The notes: generated from the sequence alone by a model not told the origin. Positions 28,324 to 38,300 are shown, counted from the stretch's first letter. The stretch is 64,000 nucleotides of DNA from Desulfobacterales bacterium (GCA_021737275.1 JAIPEE010000006.1:1-64000); one strand, 5' to 3'. Program-made: numbers and translations.

Positions 28324-29492
28324 AAACAATTTTTAATAAATATGAAGAAAAATTCTGGCGAAACGGCCTTACAGAAAGAGGTGCGCCGCTGATCGGCTTT
28401 CGTGATGCTGAAATCCAGTGGAATAAAAATGATGAGAAACGTGTTGTTCTGGAAACTGTTTTCGAAGAACTTGATATCAATGCCATTATTTTTTCAAAAC
28501 CATCTCAACTATATAGCGATATAATCGATTCACTATCTGCTGTTTCAGACGGGTCTATTCGCCCGGTTGATTGTGAGACAAGAACATTTTTTCATGAACT
28601 GCCGGTTATTAAAAGTTTGGATCCGGATGCCATTATAGCATCACTTAAAGCTCGAAAATGTGTCATTATTCAGGGAACAGGTATTATTGCTTACGGCACG
28701 GTCAGTATTGAACAGGCTTTTATAACATTCTCATCAGTCTGTTTTGCATGCTTTGTAAAATTTTTTCTGGATATACTGATCCATGTAAAAAAATATTTTC
28801 ATCAGGGTACATTTAAAACTGTATTTGAAAATGTGATTAAGCAGCTTCCGCCATTGCCGATTATGGATACAACCCTTAAGACAGGGCCTTTTACAAATGA
28901 GGCAGATGTTTTACAGGCAATCAGTGAAGCCGGTAAATTGACCGTTCAAAAACGATTGGTTGACTCTTTTTTCGGCAATATTTCATATTTATTCAACGAG
29001 AAACTTTATATCAGTCAAACCGGCAGTTCACTGGATGAACTTGACGGGTGTATCGATCCTTGCCCGATTGACGGTTCATCCTGTGTCGGGATAACTGCAT
29101 CCAGTGAATATCCGGCACACTTTCAAGTGATTAAACAAACTGAGAACAGAGCCGTTCTTCATGGACATCCGCTTTTTTCGGTTATACTTTCAATGGACTG
29201 CGATAAGCCATGTTGTGAATTTGAAGGGCAGTGTCACCTGAAATGCCCTGATAACCGAAGTGTTTGCGGTATTCCTATTGTGCCTGGGGAAGTCGGCAGC
29301 GGTAAATTTGGTCTGTGGCATACAGTGCCGGATGCTTTAAAACAAAATCCAGGCGTGATCGTCTATGGACATGGGCTTTTCACAACAGGTAAAGAGGATT
29401 TTAATGAGGCATTTCATCATTTGCTGGCAATTGAAAATGCCTGCAGGAAAGAATATTTTAATAAAATTAAACGGCTATCCATTTCACAATAA
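28320..29492 (+). CDS. Class II aldolase/adducin-like protein, cysteine-rich, possibly duplicated
   Basis: 390 residues. The C-terminal half (about 205-375) is a class II aldolase fold: FFGNISYLF, ITASSEYPAHFQVI with the catalytic-type Glu263, HGHP with His281 and His283, and IVYGHGLFTTGKEDFNEA with His351. These are the zinc ligands and base known from fuculose-phosphate aldolase. Inserted after the HxH is a cluster of six cysteines (294, 298, 299, 305, 309, 316), and three more lie at 244, 248 and 255. The N-terminal half (about 80-155) looks like a second, degenerate copy (IIQGTGIIAYGTVSIEQAF with GTG for GHG). Translationally coupled to the AOR gene. Confidence 0.75.
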   Translation: MKTIFNKYEEKFWRNGLTERGAPLIGFRDAEIQWNKNDEKRVVLETVFEELDINAIIFSKPSQLYSDIIDSLSAVSDGSIRPVDCETRTFFHELPVIKSLDPDAIIASLKARKCVIIQGTGIIAYGTVSIEQAFITFSSVCFACFVKFFLDILIHVKKYFHQGTFKTVFENVIKQLPPLPIMDTTLKTGPFTNEADVLQAISEAGKLTVQKRLVDSFFGNISYLFNEKLYISQTGSSLDELDGCIDPCPIDGSSCVGITASSEYPAHFQVIKQTENRAVLHGHPLFSVILSMDCDKPCCEFEGQCHLKCPDNRSVCGIPIVPGEVGSGKFGLWHTVPDALKQNPGVIVYGHGLFTTGKEDFNEAFHHLLAIENACRKEYFNKIKRLSISQ

Positions 29493-29499
29493 CTGAATT

Positions 29500-30183
29500 T
29501 TATAGCTGTTTGCCGGCATCCTCACATATTTTTTCAATAAGATCGTACCCTTTTTCTGAATGGTCCATCATCTCTTTCATACATTCTGCATTAATGCCAA
29601 TTCGCCCGAGTAATTCCCGTTGTAACAGAACAATTCGTTCCCACTCCTTTTGTGCCCTGAAGAAGTGGTCAATTTTACTATCAATCTGTTGAAGATGTTT
29701 GTAGAGTTCATCGTCGGAAAGGCTACCCCTGTTCTCAAGCAGATACAGTATTTCGTTGTGAAATGTTTTGTATATATGGATGGTATTGTCCGGATTGATA
29801 AACTGCTTATATTCAACAATCCGTTCGATTTTAAGTTTAAGATCATTAATTGAAAAGGGTTTTGTAATATAGTCAAAAGCACCCAGTTTCATCGCTTCTA
29901 CTACAGTTTCAATGGAGGCATAACCGGTCATCATGATGACTTCAGTATTAGGTAGATGTTCCTTGGTATACTTTAATATTTTCATTCCGCCCTCATTGGA
30001 ATTTTCAGTGTCCGGCATATTTTTATCGGTAATAATAATATCGTATTGGCGGGTTTTCAGCAATTCCAGGGCAGGTTTAACACTTTCAGCAACATCAAGC
30101 CGGTAGCCAAATCTGTGAAGCGCATCAGCGACTAATGTACGGGAATTTTTGTCATCGTCAATTACCAGTAATGTGGCGTCCAT
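29500..30183 (-). CDS. Response regulator receiver protein without DNA-binding domain
   Basis: 227 residues. The receiver domain spans about 1-125 with acidic pocket D9-D10-D11, phospho-acceptor D53 (IIITDKNMPD), T86 (MMTGYAS) and K108 (YITKPF). The remaining 100 residues are charged and helical (HLQQIDSKIDHFFRAQKEW) without a helix-turn-helix, GGDEF or HD motif. It probably acts by protein contact, or the helix is an unknown output module. No histidine kinase is adjacent. Its 3' end lies 7 bp from the aldolase-like gene on the other strand. Confidence 0.88.
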   Translation of the reverse strand: MDATLLVIDDDKNSRTLVADALHRFGYRLDVAESVKPALELLKTRQYDIIITDKNMPDTENSNEGGMKILKYTKEHLPNTEVIMMTGYASIETVVEAMKLGAFDYITKPFSINDLKLKIERIVEYKQFINPDNTIHIYKTFHNEILYLLENRGSLSDDELYKHLQQIDSKIDHFFRAQKEWERIVLLQRELLGRIGINAECMKEMMDHSEKGYDLIEKICEDAGKQL

Positions 30184-30663
30184 TATGGATCCCTTTCATT
30201 GCGGCATAAAGCAGGTGTTTTGAGCCATAAATATTAATTTTATCGAGTTGGCTCCGGATGTTGAATAGCTACAGAAAAACAATTGATATCATCAATGTAG
30301 ATATAAATATTTATTTATACACCTTTTGTTTGAATGTTTCAACAATAAGTTGAGGCGGATGAAAAATGCTTAATTTTAATTAAAATAATTATAAATATAA
30401 TTTGCTACACCTGTTTATAAAATTTCATTAAAAATCTGGGGTGTGATTACGTTTACGGAAATTATCATAATGCTGAGATACCATTATATTTATTCAAAAA
30501 TTTGTTTTCCGGCAAAACGTAAAGAAATATCCCAATAGTGTAAAGGCTGTTAAGGTTTTAGAAAATAATTATAACAGTTGTAAACTGGGCATAACGTATT
30601 ATTTTATAAATTAATTAAATTAACGATTACAATAATTCTGAAAACAACCTTAAGGATTGAAAT
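30184..30663. other. 480-bp AT-rich intergenic region
   Basis: Spacer between two divergent genes. No open frame, repeat family or RNA was recognised. A small dyad ATTGAT-ATC-ATCAAT (30292-30306) could be a regulator site for the response regulator gene. Confidence 0.45.
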
Positions 30664-30861
30664 ATGCATGGATTTAGCGGATATAAGATGGCAAAGTTTT
30701 ATGGTAACCATAATGATGAGGAAAATTGCAAAAAATGGTTGATTCGCTGTCAAAAAGAGGGGCTTTTGCCTGACTGTGAGAATTTACATAATGACCATGC
30801 ACTTGACAGCATGCGCGGCAAACCATGGTTTGAAGAGATTATAAAAACTGCTTGCCCCTAA
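30664..30861 (+). CDS. Small TPR-tail-like protein, unknown
   Basis: 65 residues. The sequence KMAKFYGNHNDEENCKKWLIRC then GLLPDCENLHNDHALDSMRGKPWFEEIIK resembles the last helices of tetratricopeptide proteins, where a repeat is followed by a segment like HNDPDLDSLR-D-PRF. The rest of such a protein is not upstream, so this is either a stand-alone small protein or a relic. The ATG is preceded by AAGGA at 8 nt. Confidence 0.55.
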   Translation: MHGFSGYKMAKFYGNHNDEENCKKWLIRCQKEGLLPDCENLHNDHALDSMRGKPWFEEIIKTACP

Positions 30862-31298
30862 TAAAAGAAGAGAACAAAAAAAGATTCGTAAGTGCAACAA
30901 CGCTTCAAAGTGGAAGGCGGTTACATGGAGTATCAAAGCCGAAATCAGATCTTGCCGTTATGATGGTGAATAAACATAGATTGTCTTTAGGCGAAACTGC
31001 CCGTTTGGTGTATCGACATCGGCAATTATCCATATGGAGAACAAGTTAATTAATGCAATTAGTAAACAATGTCCCTGTAAATCTTTCACCCGGTCTTTTC
31101 GCTACTAATTGGTCTGGTCTCGCCGGAATTGATTGTTTTTAAATTTTACGCTGTTCGATAGCTAAGTTTTATTTAAAGGGAAGTCATCTGCCGGCGACTT
31201 CCCTTTTTTAAAATTGTATTGCCGGGCTCAGTGTTCTTTAGTACAGTCTCAAAAAAAAATACGAACGAAAACGATACTCAAAATCAGGACTGATATGT
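30862..31298. other. 437-bp region with a terminator, no secure gene
   Basis: A TTG-start frame crosses 30852-31049 but has no family likeness or ribosome site. The clearest element is a terminator hairpin at 31175-31209. Possibly a leftover of a lost gene. Confidence 0.45.
31175..31209 (+). terminator. Rho-independent terminator
   Basis: A 10-bp perfect stem (31176-31185 with 31196-31205) with a 10-nt loop and a T run to 31209. It lies about 310 nt after the small TPR-like gene and before the next transporter gene. Confidence 0.82.
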
Positions 31299-34200
31299 AT
31301 GTCTGAAAAAGCTACCAGAGACAAATTTAAATTTATAATGGCTGTCTGCCTTCACCTGATCTGTGTGTCCTGTATTGTGCTGACTCGAACTTATGTTGAT
31401 TTATTGTTTCTGTCCAACTATCCGGCCTCCTGGCTTCCTTATTTCTTTTTCGGTACAACAGCTGTAATTATGTTGTCTGCGTTCTGTGTCACGCCGCTTG
31501 TCTCTAAAGGCTCAAACAGGGCAAGCTTTGTCATTCTTGTCGGCATGGCTCTGTCGATAGTACTTTCCAGGGTCGTGCTAAACTTTAAGATAACAGGGCT
31601 TCCTTTTGTTATTTCACTCTGGTTAACAGCGGCCTCGGTTCTTATTGGTGTTATTTCATGGAACACGGTGGGTGATGCATTTGACGTTCGCAAGTTTAAA
31701 AATCTGGTAAAGTGGATTAACGGTGCCGGATGTGTCGGCGGCTTGCTGATGGGGTTATGCATTCCGTTTATCATTTCTTTTGCCTCATCCGACATGCTCC
31801 TTTATGTGCTCGGTTCTTTAGTAGCCCTGTCATCATTTTGTGTATTAGCTCTGAAGCCGATTCCGGTTTTGCACAAAAAAATCAAAGAACAGGTTTCCCT
31901 CTTCAAATTTCCTTTGTTCAAATGCCTTTTTGCAAGTGTATTAATCCTGATGGTGGTGGATACATTTGCAGATTATACCTTAAAATCCCAGGTAGGGGCT
32001 GTTTTTTCCAAAGATGAAATCGGAAAATTCATGGGGCCTTTTTATGGTCTGGCCAGTGTATTGAGCCTTGTCGTTCAATTTGGGGGAACAGGCCCTCTTC
32101 TTAAATATTTTGGAGTAGCTTTTTTGTTGGTTGTTCTTCCGTCATTTTCCATCCTGGCCAGTATCGGCATCATTGTCTCCCCCGGGCTTTGGCTGGCGGC
32201 AATTTTCAGAATGGGAGAAAACGTCTTCAAGTACAGTCTCGACAATATCGGATGCGAAATTGTCGCCAACCCTTTACCGGGAAAAATCAGAAGAAAGGGA
32301 AAGATTACCTTAAAAGGAGTTGCTGCTCCGCTTGGCACCTGTATTGGCGCTCTGGTCCTCTGGGGGATAGCCGACCGATTCGGGCTTCGCGGCGTTGCCC
32401 TGGTAACCATTGCGGCCTGTGTGATATGGTTACTAACCATCTTTAAAATTAACAAAGCATATCAGGCAACCTTAAAGGATGCCATAAAATTAAAACGTTT
32501 TGGAACTCAAGGCAGTCAAATCACTGAAGCGGATATACTGGCAGCCGGGAAACTGGCTCTGAGCGCCATTCGGGAAAAAGATCCTGAAACCATCCGGTTC
32601 GGCCTGAAGGTGCTTGAAAATCTTTCTACAAAAAGATTACCTGAAGATGCCTTAATGCTTATAGATTCCGAGAATAAAGATATCAGAGCTGCGGTCGCCA
32701 TGACCGCAGGGCGCGTAAAGGATAAATATGCGGCCTTATCTCTGGTTAAAAGGCTGGATATGGAAACCGACAATGAGGTGTTATGGCGGATTCTGGAAGC
32801 CTTATCCATTATTGAACCGAATCCGGCAATTTTAAAATCAACCGAACTTCTGAAAAGCAGTGTACCCAACATCAGGGCCGGGGCCATACTTGTCCTTCTG
32901 GCCGCCGGAGACCTTGATGCCCTGATAGAAGCCGGAACTGCTTTGAGAGAGATGGTATACAGTCCTGATCCTGACATGAGAGAAGGGGCTGCACGGGCCA
33001 TTGGCACCTTTAAGGCAGGCAAACTGGAGAAAGAGCTAAAGACCCTGCTTGGGGATACCAGTGAGAAAGTCTGCATTGCAGCGATTCGGTCTATCAACTT
33101 ACGAAAAACAATATCTCTGACAGAAGATCTGGTATTAAAACTTGGCTCCGGAAAAGTATCGCATTATGCCAGCCGAACACTTACAGGTTTCGGTCTGCCG
33201 GCAATAGAAAGCCTCGAAAAAGCCGTTCTCCAGGAAAGGCATTCAAGGTCCCGTGCTGCGATCCGGACCCTGGCGCTGATCGAGGATCCCGAAGCTGAAA
33301 AAGTTCTGTCAACTGCTGCCGGGTCAAATTTTACTACTATTAAAACCTTTCTGGCTGAAGAGTCTGCTTTGCGGGCCAGACGCCAGTCAGTCAGCCATGA
33401 ATTTAAAACCCGGGCTCACGATTTTGCCTTGGATGAATTTAAAACCATCCGGATTCTTCTTTCTGTAAAGAACCATCACTCATTATCCGAATATGCCAAA
33501 TCTGAAATCCATGCGAGACAACAAATTCATAAAAAGAACTACCTATGCTGGTTTTCCGTTTGTACAGCGTCTTCCGACGTTCCGGATATTGCAAAAATAC
33601 TCTTGTCAGAAACAACCTCTCCGGCTGAATTGTCCCGACAGGCTACAGCCCTTGAACTTTTAGACACGCTGGCACCAGACAAGGAATTAAAACAAACGAT
33701 CAGTATCTTTGAAAACAAACATCTTTCCTCCGCCCAAAATGCACTCGAAAAATTGGAAAAGCTGGAGGACCCATGGTTAAAGAAAATTATTTTAACCAAA
33801 GATGTTGATTTCAATGGAGGACAAATGGACATTACACAAAAAGTAATTCTTTTGAGAAAAACGACCCTGTTCAGAAATCTGCCCAGTGAGATTCTTTTAA
33901 TCATTGCTGAAGAAGTTATGATTAGGGAAATGGTAATGGATGAAAAAATATTTTCCCAGGGAGATTCCCCGGATGGGTTATACATTGTTGCTACAGGAAC
34001 AGTCATCATTCGAAAAGGCGATGTGGTCATTTCCAAACTGGGAGAAGGCGGATTTTTTGGTGAGATCGGCCTTTTTGACAATTCTCCAAGGATGGCGGAT
34101 GCCATAGCCGAAACCAATGGCAGCTTATTGGTGATTGATAATGAAACGTTCAACAGTATAACTCAGGACCTGCCGGAGATACTCAGGGAAGTGGCCAAAA

Positions 34201-34541
34201 CGGTTATCGGTTATTTAAGGCGGCAACGAAATTCAGTAAGGGTCGATCCGTCTATTAATGAACCGGTCAGTTTGTTGGTGGAACAGGCCAGATATCAAAT
34301 GAAAAATATATCCACAGGGGGGTTCTGTATCCCGTTTAATAAAGAGTTTGAGAGATTAAAAACAGGAAAAAGGTATACATGCTCAATCTCCCTGCCTGAA
34401 CACACCGTTGACACTTTTGTCCGCATACTGGACATTTCAGAAGATGCCTATCATTGTGAGCTGGTTGATCTCAGTAAAAAAGACCGGGATGAAATCCATT
34501 TATACATATTGAATCGACAAAAAGAGGACCTGATGTTATGA
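31299..34541 (+). CDS. Npt1-like transporter fused to HEAT, cyclic-nucleotide-binding and PilZ-like domains
   Basis: 1080 residues. Residues about 10-400 have 11-12 membrane helices of the Npt1/Npt2 (ATP/ADP translocase-like, MFS-related) type. Residues about 410-820 are helical HEAT-type repeats (EDALMLIDSENKDIRAAVAM, DPDMREGAARAIGTFK, SEKVCIAAIRSI). Residues about 850-985 form a cNMP-binding domain: LFRNLPSEILLIIAEEV, GLYIVATGTVIIRKG and FFGEIGLFDNSPRMADAI. The last 95 residues resemble PilZ (YQMKNISTGGFCI, YHCELVDLS) but lack the RxxxR motif in a clear form. It is probably an inner-membrane protein whose cytoplasmic part senses nucleotides. Its 3' end overlaps the convergent gene by 6 bp. 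Confidence 0.8.
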   Translation: MSEKATRDKFKFIMAVCLHLICVSCIVLTRTYVDLLFLSNYPASWLPYFFFGTTAVIMLSAFCVTPLVSKGSNRASFVILVGMALSIVLSRVVLNFKITGLPFVISLWLTAASVLIGVISWNTVGDAFDVRKFKNLVKWINGAGCVGGLLMGLCIPFIISFASSDMLLYVLGSLVALSSFCVLALKPIPVLHKKIKEQVSLFKFPLFKCLFASVLILMVVDTFADYTLKSQVGAVFSKDEIGKFMGPFYGLASVLSLVVQFGGTGPLLKYFGVAFLLVVLPSFSILASIGIIVSPGLWLAAIFRMGENVFKYSLDNIGCEIVANPLPGKIRRKGKITLKGVAAPLGTCIGALVLWGIADRFGLRGVALVTIAACVIWLLTIFKINKAYQATLKDAIKLKRFGTQGSQITEADILAAGKLALSAIREKDPETIRFGLKVLENLSTKRLPEDALMLIDSENKDIRAAVAMTAGRVKDKYAALSLVKRLDMETDNEVLWRILEALSIIEPNPAILKSTELLKSSVPNIRAGAILVLLAAGDLDALIEAGTALREMVYSPDPDMREGAARAIGTFKAGKLEKELKTLLGDTSEKVCIAAIRSINLRKTISLTEDLVLKLGSGKVSHYASRTLTGFGLPAIESLEKAVLQERHSRSRAAIRTLALIEDPEAEKVLSTAAGSNFTTIKTFLAEESALRARRQSVSHEFKTRAHDFALDEFKTIRILLSVKNHHSLSEYAKSEIHARQQIHKKNYLCWFSVCTASSDVPDIAKILLSETTSPAELSRQATALELLDTLAPDKELKQTISIFENKHLSSAQNALEKLEKLEDPWLKKIILTKDVDFNGGQMDITQKVILLRKTTLFRNLPSEILLIIAEEVMIREMVMDEKIFSQGDSPDGLYIVATGTVIIRKGDVVISKLGEGGFFGEIGLFDNSPRMADAIAETNGSLLVIDNETFNSITQDLPEILREVAKTVIGYLRRQRNSVRVDPSINEPVSLLVEQARYQMKNISTGGFCIPFNKEFERLKTGKRYTCSISLPEHTVDTFVRILDISEDAYHCELVDLSKKDRDEIHLYILNRQKEDLML

Positions 34542-35105
34542 TTTTCTCTTCCGTACAACTTTGATAATGATGACAATAATACTCACAAACACATAATAGC
34601 CGAAGAAAAGTATCCCCAAAGATAAGATAGTAAAACGATCCATTACATGGATTTGGCGCCACTCGTTGGCAAGATTACGGATCTCTTCCGGCGCTTTGGT
34701 AAAATCTGTTTTGAGGACCTGGCCTCCTGAAAAATCCAACATGTAACTTTTATCATATTCGTGGCTACCCCATGCAACCAATTCAAGTTCCTGGTCGCTA
34801 TCGGCCTGAACGGCTTTGACAAATCCGCCGCCAAACATGTCTTTATCAATGATAAATTCATCTTTTGAGAGGATTTGTCCGCCATTTTTGAATAGTGTAA
34901 TCTCGTAAGCAGACTGTTCGTCAAAGGAGGTTTGATTCACAAGGATAGTGATTTGCTCATCATCACTTCCCCATACCACTTCATTCGGGTTACTCAATTT
35001 TATTGCAACATTTTTTTTGTCGAAAATATTATTGCCAATTAAATAAACCATTACCAGAATCGGCCATATGAAAATAAAAATTTTGAATGCGCGTTTGATG
35101 GGCAT
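34536..35105 (-). CDS. Two-TM protein with periplasmic domain, unknown
   Basis: 189 residues. An N-terminal helix (FKIFIFIWPILVMVYLIG) and a C-terminal helix (ILSLGILFFGYYVFVSIIVIIIKVV) flank a roughly 130-residue hydrophilic domain (IKLSNPNEVVWGSDDEQITIL, KAVQADSDQELELVAWGSHEYDKS). The ends KRAFK and KVVRKRKS are positive, so both termini are likely cytoplasmic and the domain periplasmic. I recognise no family. It is the last gene of the four-gene operon, with AAGGAGA before its ATG, and overlaps the convergent transporter gene by 6 bp. Confidence 0.75.
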   Translation of the reverse strand: MPIKRAFKIFIFIWPILVMVYLIGNNIFDKKNVAIKLSNPNEVVWGSDDEQITILVNQTSFDEQSAYEITLFKNGGQILSKDEFIIDKDMFGGGFVKAVQADSDQELELVAWGSHEYDKSYMLDFSGGQVLKTDFTKAPEEIRNLANEWRQIHVMDRFTILSLGILFFGYYVFVSIIVIIIKVVRKRKS

Positions 35106-35120
35106 GGTTCTCCTTATTAT

Positions 35121-35348
35121 TTAAATTTTCGTACCACAGCCAGTGCAGAAACAATTGTTTGCATCCAGAGCCACGCCACAGTTTGTGCAGAACCTCGGAC
35201 GGGATGTTGCTGCTTTTGGCGTGGTAATCCGGTCACCAAGGGCGCCGTTACAGGCAAGACAAAGCGTCTGTTTGCCTATGTTTGTACGCCCACATATAGA
35301 GCAGTATTGCTTTAGATTGGTTTCTTTTGTCATTGTCGTTGTATCCAT
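35121..35348 (-). CDS. Small double zinc-ribbon protein
   Basis: 75 residues from the chosen start (MDTTTMTKE). Four Cys pairs make two zinc ribbons: YCSICGRTN with LCLACNGAL, and FCTNCGVALD with FCTGCGTKI. Such ribbons bind zinc and usually mediate protein contacts. The chosen ATG lies 11 nt after the stop of the giant gene; a longer frame to 35375 would overlap it. It shares the ribbon theme with the first gene of the operon, which suggests a common partner. Confidence 0.75.
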   Translation of the reverse strand: MDTTTMTKETNLKQYCSICGRTNIGKQTLCLACNGALGDRITTPKAATSRPRFCTNCGVALDANNCFCTGCGTKI

Positions 35349-35359
35349 TTTTCCGGTCC

Positions 35360-38300
35360 TCATTTGGTTGGCCACGGGGATTTTTGATAGCTCAGTATGA
35401 GTGCCTCTCTTTTTGCCATATCCTCACCTTTGGCGGCGCCACTGCGGAATTTTTCGATACCTTCTTTTTCACCATACTTGTTGATGTAATTATTTAATGC
35501 TCCCTCTTCACCACCGCCGAGGATGTCCGCTTTATCGCCAGACCAGGATCGAACAATGTCCGGCCTTCCTGCTTTTGTCTGTTGCTGAATCCACTCTTCT
35601 TCAGTGTAAACGGTCTGCCTGTCCTGCATGCCCTGCCAATAGTCGATGACGAACCGGTCTCCGTTTGGCGTGATAACACGGGTCGCATTATGGTTTGACG
35701 TGCCCGATTCTGCGGTGATCTGCGTCATAATCGTGCCTTCTCCAAAGGTGTCCTTGCATGCCTTTTCAGACCACTTAATTCCCCACTCACCATATTCTCC
35801 GCACTGTCCGCCGGTCCAGCCCATGGCCCCGTCAACAGGAGAACCAACCCAATTGCCGATGTTATTGATCGCCTTATTGCCGGCCCACAGGGCTTGATCA
35901 ACAACGGGGAGGACATCAAACTCGCGGTTGCGAACATAATACCCTTCCATTTTTTTATCATCAACGGTTTCCTGGATTTTGTCTTTTAGCGTCGCCACCT
36001 GTTCCGGGGTGGTCGGGCCAGGTGGTTTATACGGCTCGGGTTCATCCGGCAGAAGTTCATCATTGTGTCGGTCCACATCCGGCGGACGATCGTCGTCTAT
36101 CTCTTCCTGGACTTCTTGCTGTGTATCCTTAGTCGGCTCTTTTGTCGAATGCACTTTTTCATCTGATTGTTGTGTGTCCTGAACCTGATTTTCTGCTGCA
36201 TCAACTTTTTGAGTATCGGTCCGGTCTTCCTCTGACTGCTGTTCCTTGTTTTGAATTTCCGGTTCTTGCTGTGCCGGTTCGCCACGAGAAATCAGAATGA
36301 CTGAATCAGTCATGTCGCCATTTGCGCCTTCATAACCGGCAATTCCGTGGAGGGACCCCCGATCAGGGTTCTTCTGCCAATCCTGGAAAAGGAGGGTGGG
36401 CTGGCCATTTTCGTACAGATAGCCATTTTTAATCAGCCAGGCTTGCGCTTCCGTACCATCAAGCATTTCTGTCCATCCCTGTGCAGATGAAGGATCCTGT
36501 CCATCATGTTTTTCCTCTCTCTCATGACGGCTTTCCAGTTCTTTCTGAATAGACTGTTCTGCCTTTTCACGGGTCATCCATTCAGTTTTACCATCATACT
36601 CTACGCCGAAAAGTCCTTCATCGTTACTCTCCCACCGCTCACCATTTTCATCGATCAAAAAATTCCTATCCTGTACATCAGGTTGAGAATATAGTTCTTG
36701 TTGCGCCTCGCTCACAGAAGCATCTATGGCTGCAGCAACATCAATGGCTGATATATATGCAGCTGTCATTCCCAATCCACCTAACAGCTGGATAATCGCA
36801 ATTGTAAGACCTGCAGCAACTGCTCCTTCAGAAAAACCGATATTCTGAACGGATTGCTCAATGGTATTCAATACCTGCTCAATAGCTGAGAGCAAATCTT
36901 CATCATTTTGATCCGTCTGAAGCCTGTCCTGGCTGCTTTTTGTTTCTGAAGGTTCACTTCTGGATATCTCATTCTTTGTATCTTCAACGTCAGGCGCCGG
37001 TTCGATTTTATTACTCCCGACTGCCTTATGCTGCTCAAAAAGGATATCGTAGTATGCCGGCAGATAATATTGGGATTCTACAAAGCGTAATTGGTTTGTA
37101 AAAGGCCGTGCATATACACGGACAAGAATTGAATCATTATCCCAGGGAATCGCCTGCCATTGGACGCTCACCGGTTTGCCTTTGAATGCCACAGGATTGA
37201 AGGTTGTCAGAGAAGAATCATGTGAACTTGCTAAAGGAACTCTTTTATTTTGATACGAATAGTTCAGTTCTCCATCGGCAATATATTGGAAAGCGGATGC
37301 GTTGAATGTTATTTTTCCACTTTCGCTTTTCACAGGACTGAATGCTTCACTTGTGGTATTTTTCCATGCCCCATTGTATGTCAGGATATCCCATCGTATT
37401 AAGAATGGGGAGAGTGTCGCTTTTCTCTTGTCCCAATCTACCTTGAGTTCTGCACCTTCACAGACAGCATTTCGCAGGGCAGCACAAATTTTTGCCGCAC
37501 TATTCATATCATTGGGCGAAGGCGCTGCCCTCAAAAAACGCCCTTTGTATACCTTTGTGCCGGTAACATCTCTCTTTGTCCAACTTGAATTTTGCGGTTT
37601 TAGTTCACTTATGAGATGAGGTGTAGCAGGTTCACGGCCGATAGTTTTGACTGGAACAAATGAAAACTCTTTGTCACGGTAATCTGCAGGTCTTAGTTCT
37701 TCAGCGTTAATAGCCTTAAGCGCATTATCCAGTACAATTAAACATCCGAACGCCGTCTCCATTACACCCTGTTCTATTGCAAAATTTTCCCGGAAGTAGT
37801 TTCCTTGTTGAAGTTGCATCAAGAGCGTATTGTTACCCGAAACTTTTCGATTTGACTTGTCTCCAGCAGATTTAGGGAAATTATTAGTTATGTGAAAATC
37901 AGTTTGTCCAATACCATGATATACTGGTTGTTTTAAATACTGTCCGTTGGAGTTAATTTCCCTATCAGAAGTGTATCGGCTTGACATGTAACCATCACCT
38001 ATAATTACCGGGTAACCAAAGCCGTGCATGACAGGGAGCATATTTGAATACCCTCCGTTGCCACTGGTATCAACACCAAGCATATTTAATGAGTTTCCAC
38101 CATCACTTTGTTTTTTTAATGAAAGCTCTACCGAAGATTTGAAATATTTTATCTTTCCAGGGTCATAGTCGTATTGAGCTGCTGTGATACAAGAAAAATA
38201 GATAGGCTCTAAGGTTGCAATTCTTTTATCCCAATCGACAATTAGTCGTCCGCCGGAAAAACTCCAGTTTACCAGCAGATTTTTTTTCCCCGTCGAGATT

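Noticed and set aside
30852-31049. 65-codon frame starting with TTG
   Set aside because: No ribosome site, no family likeness, basic and low in hydrophobic core, and it overlaps the end of a better small gene.
35646-36182. Plus-strand open frames inside the giant gene
   Set aside because: They are antisense shadows of the 1246-residue frame with biased composition and no ribosome sites.
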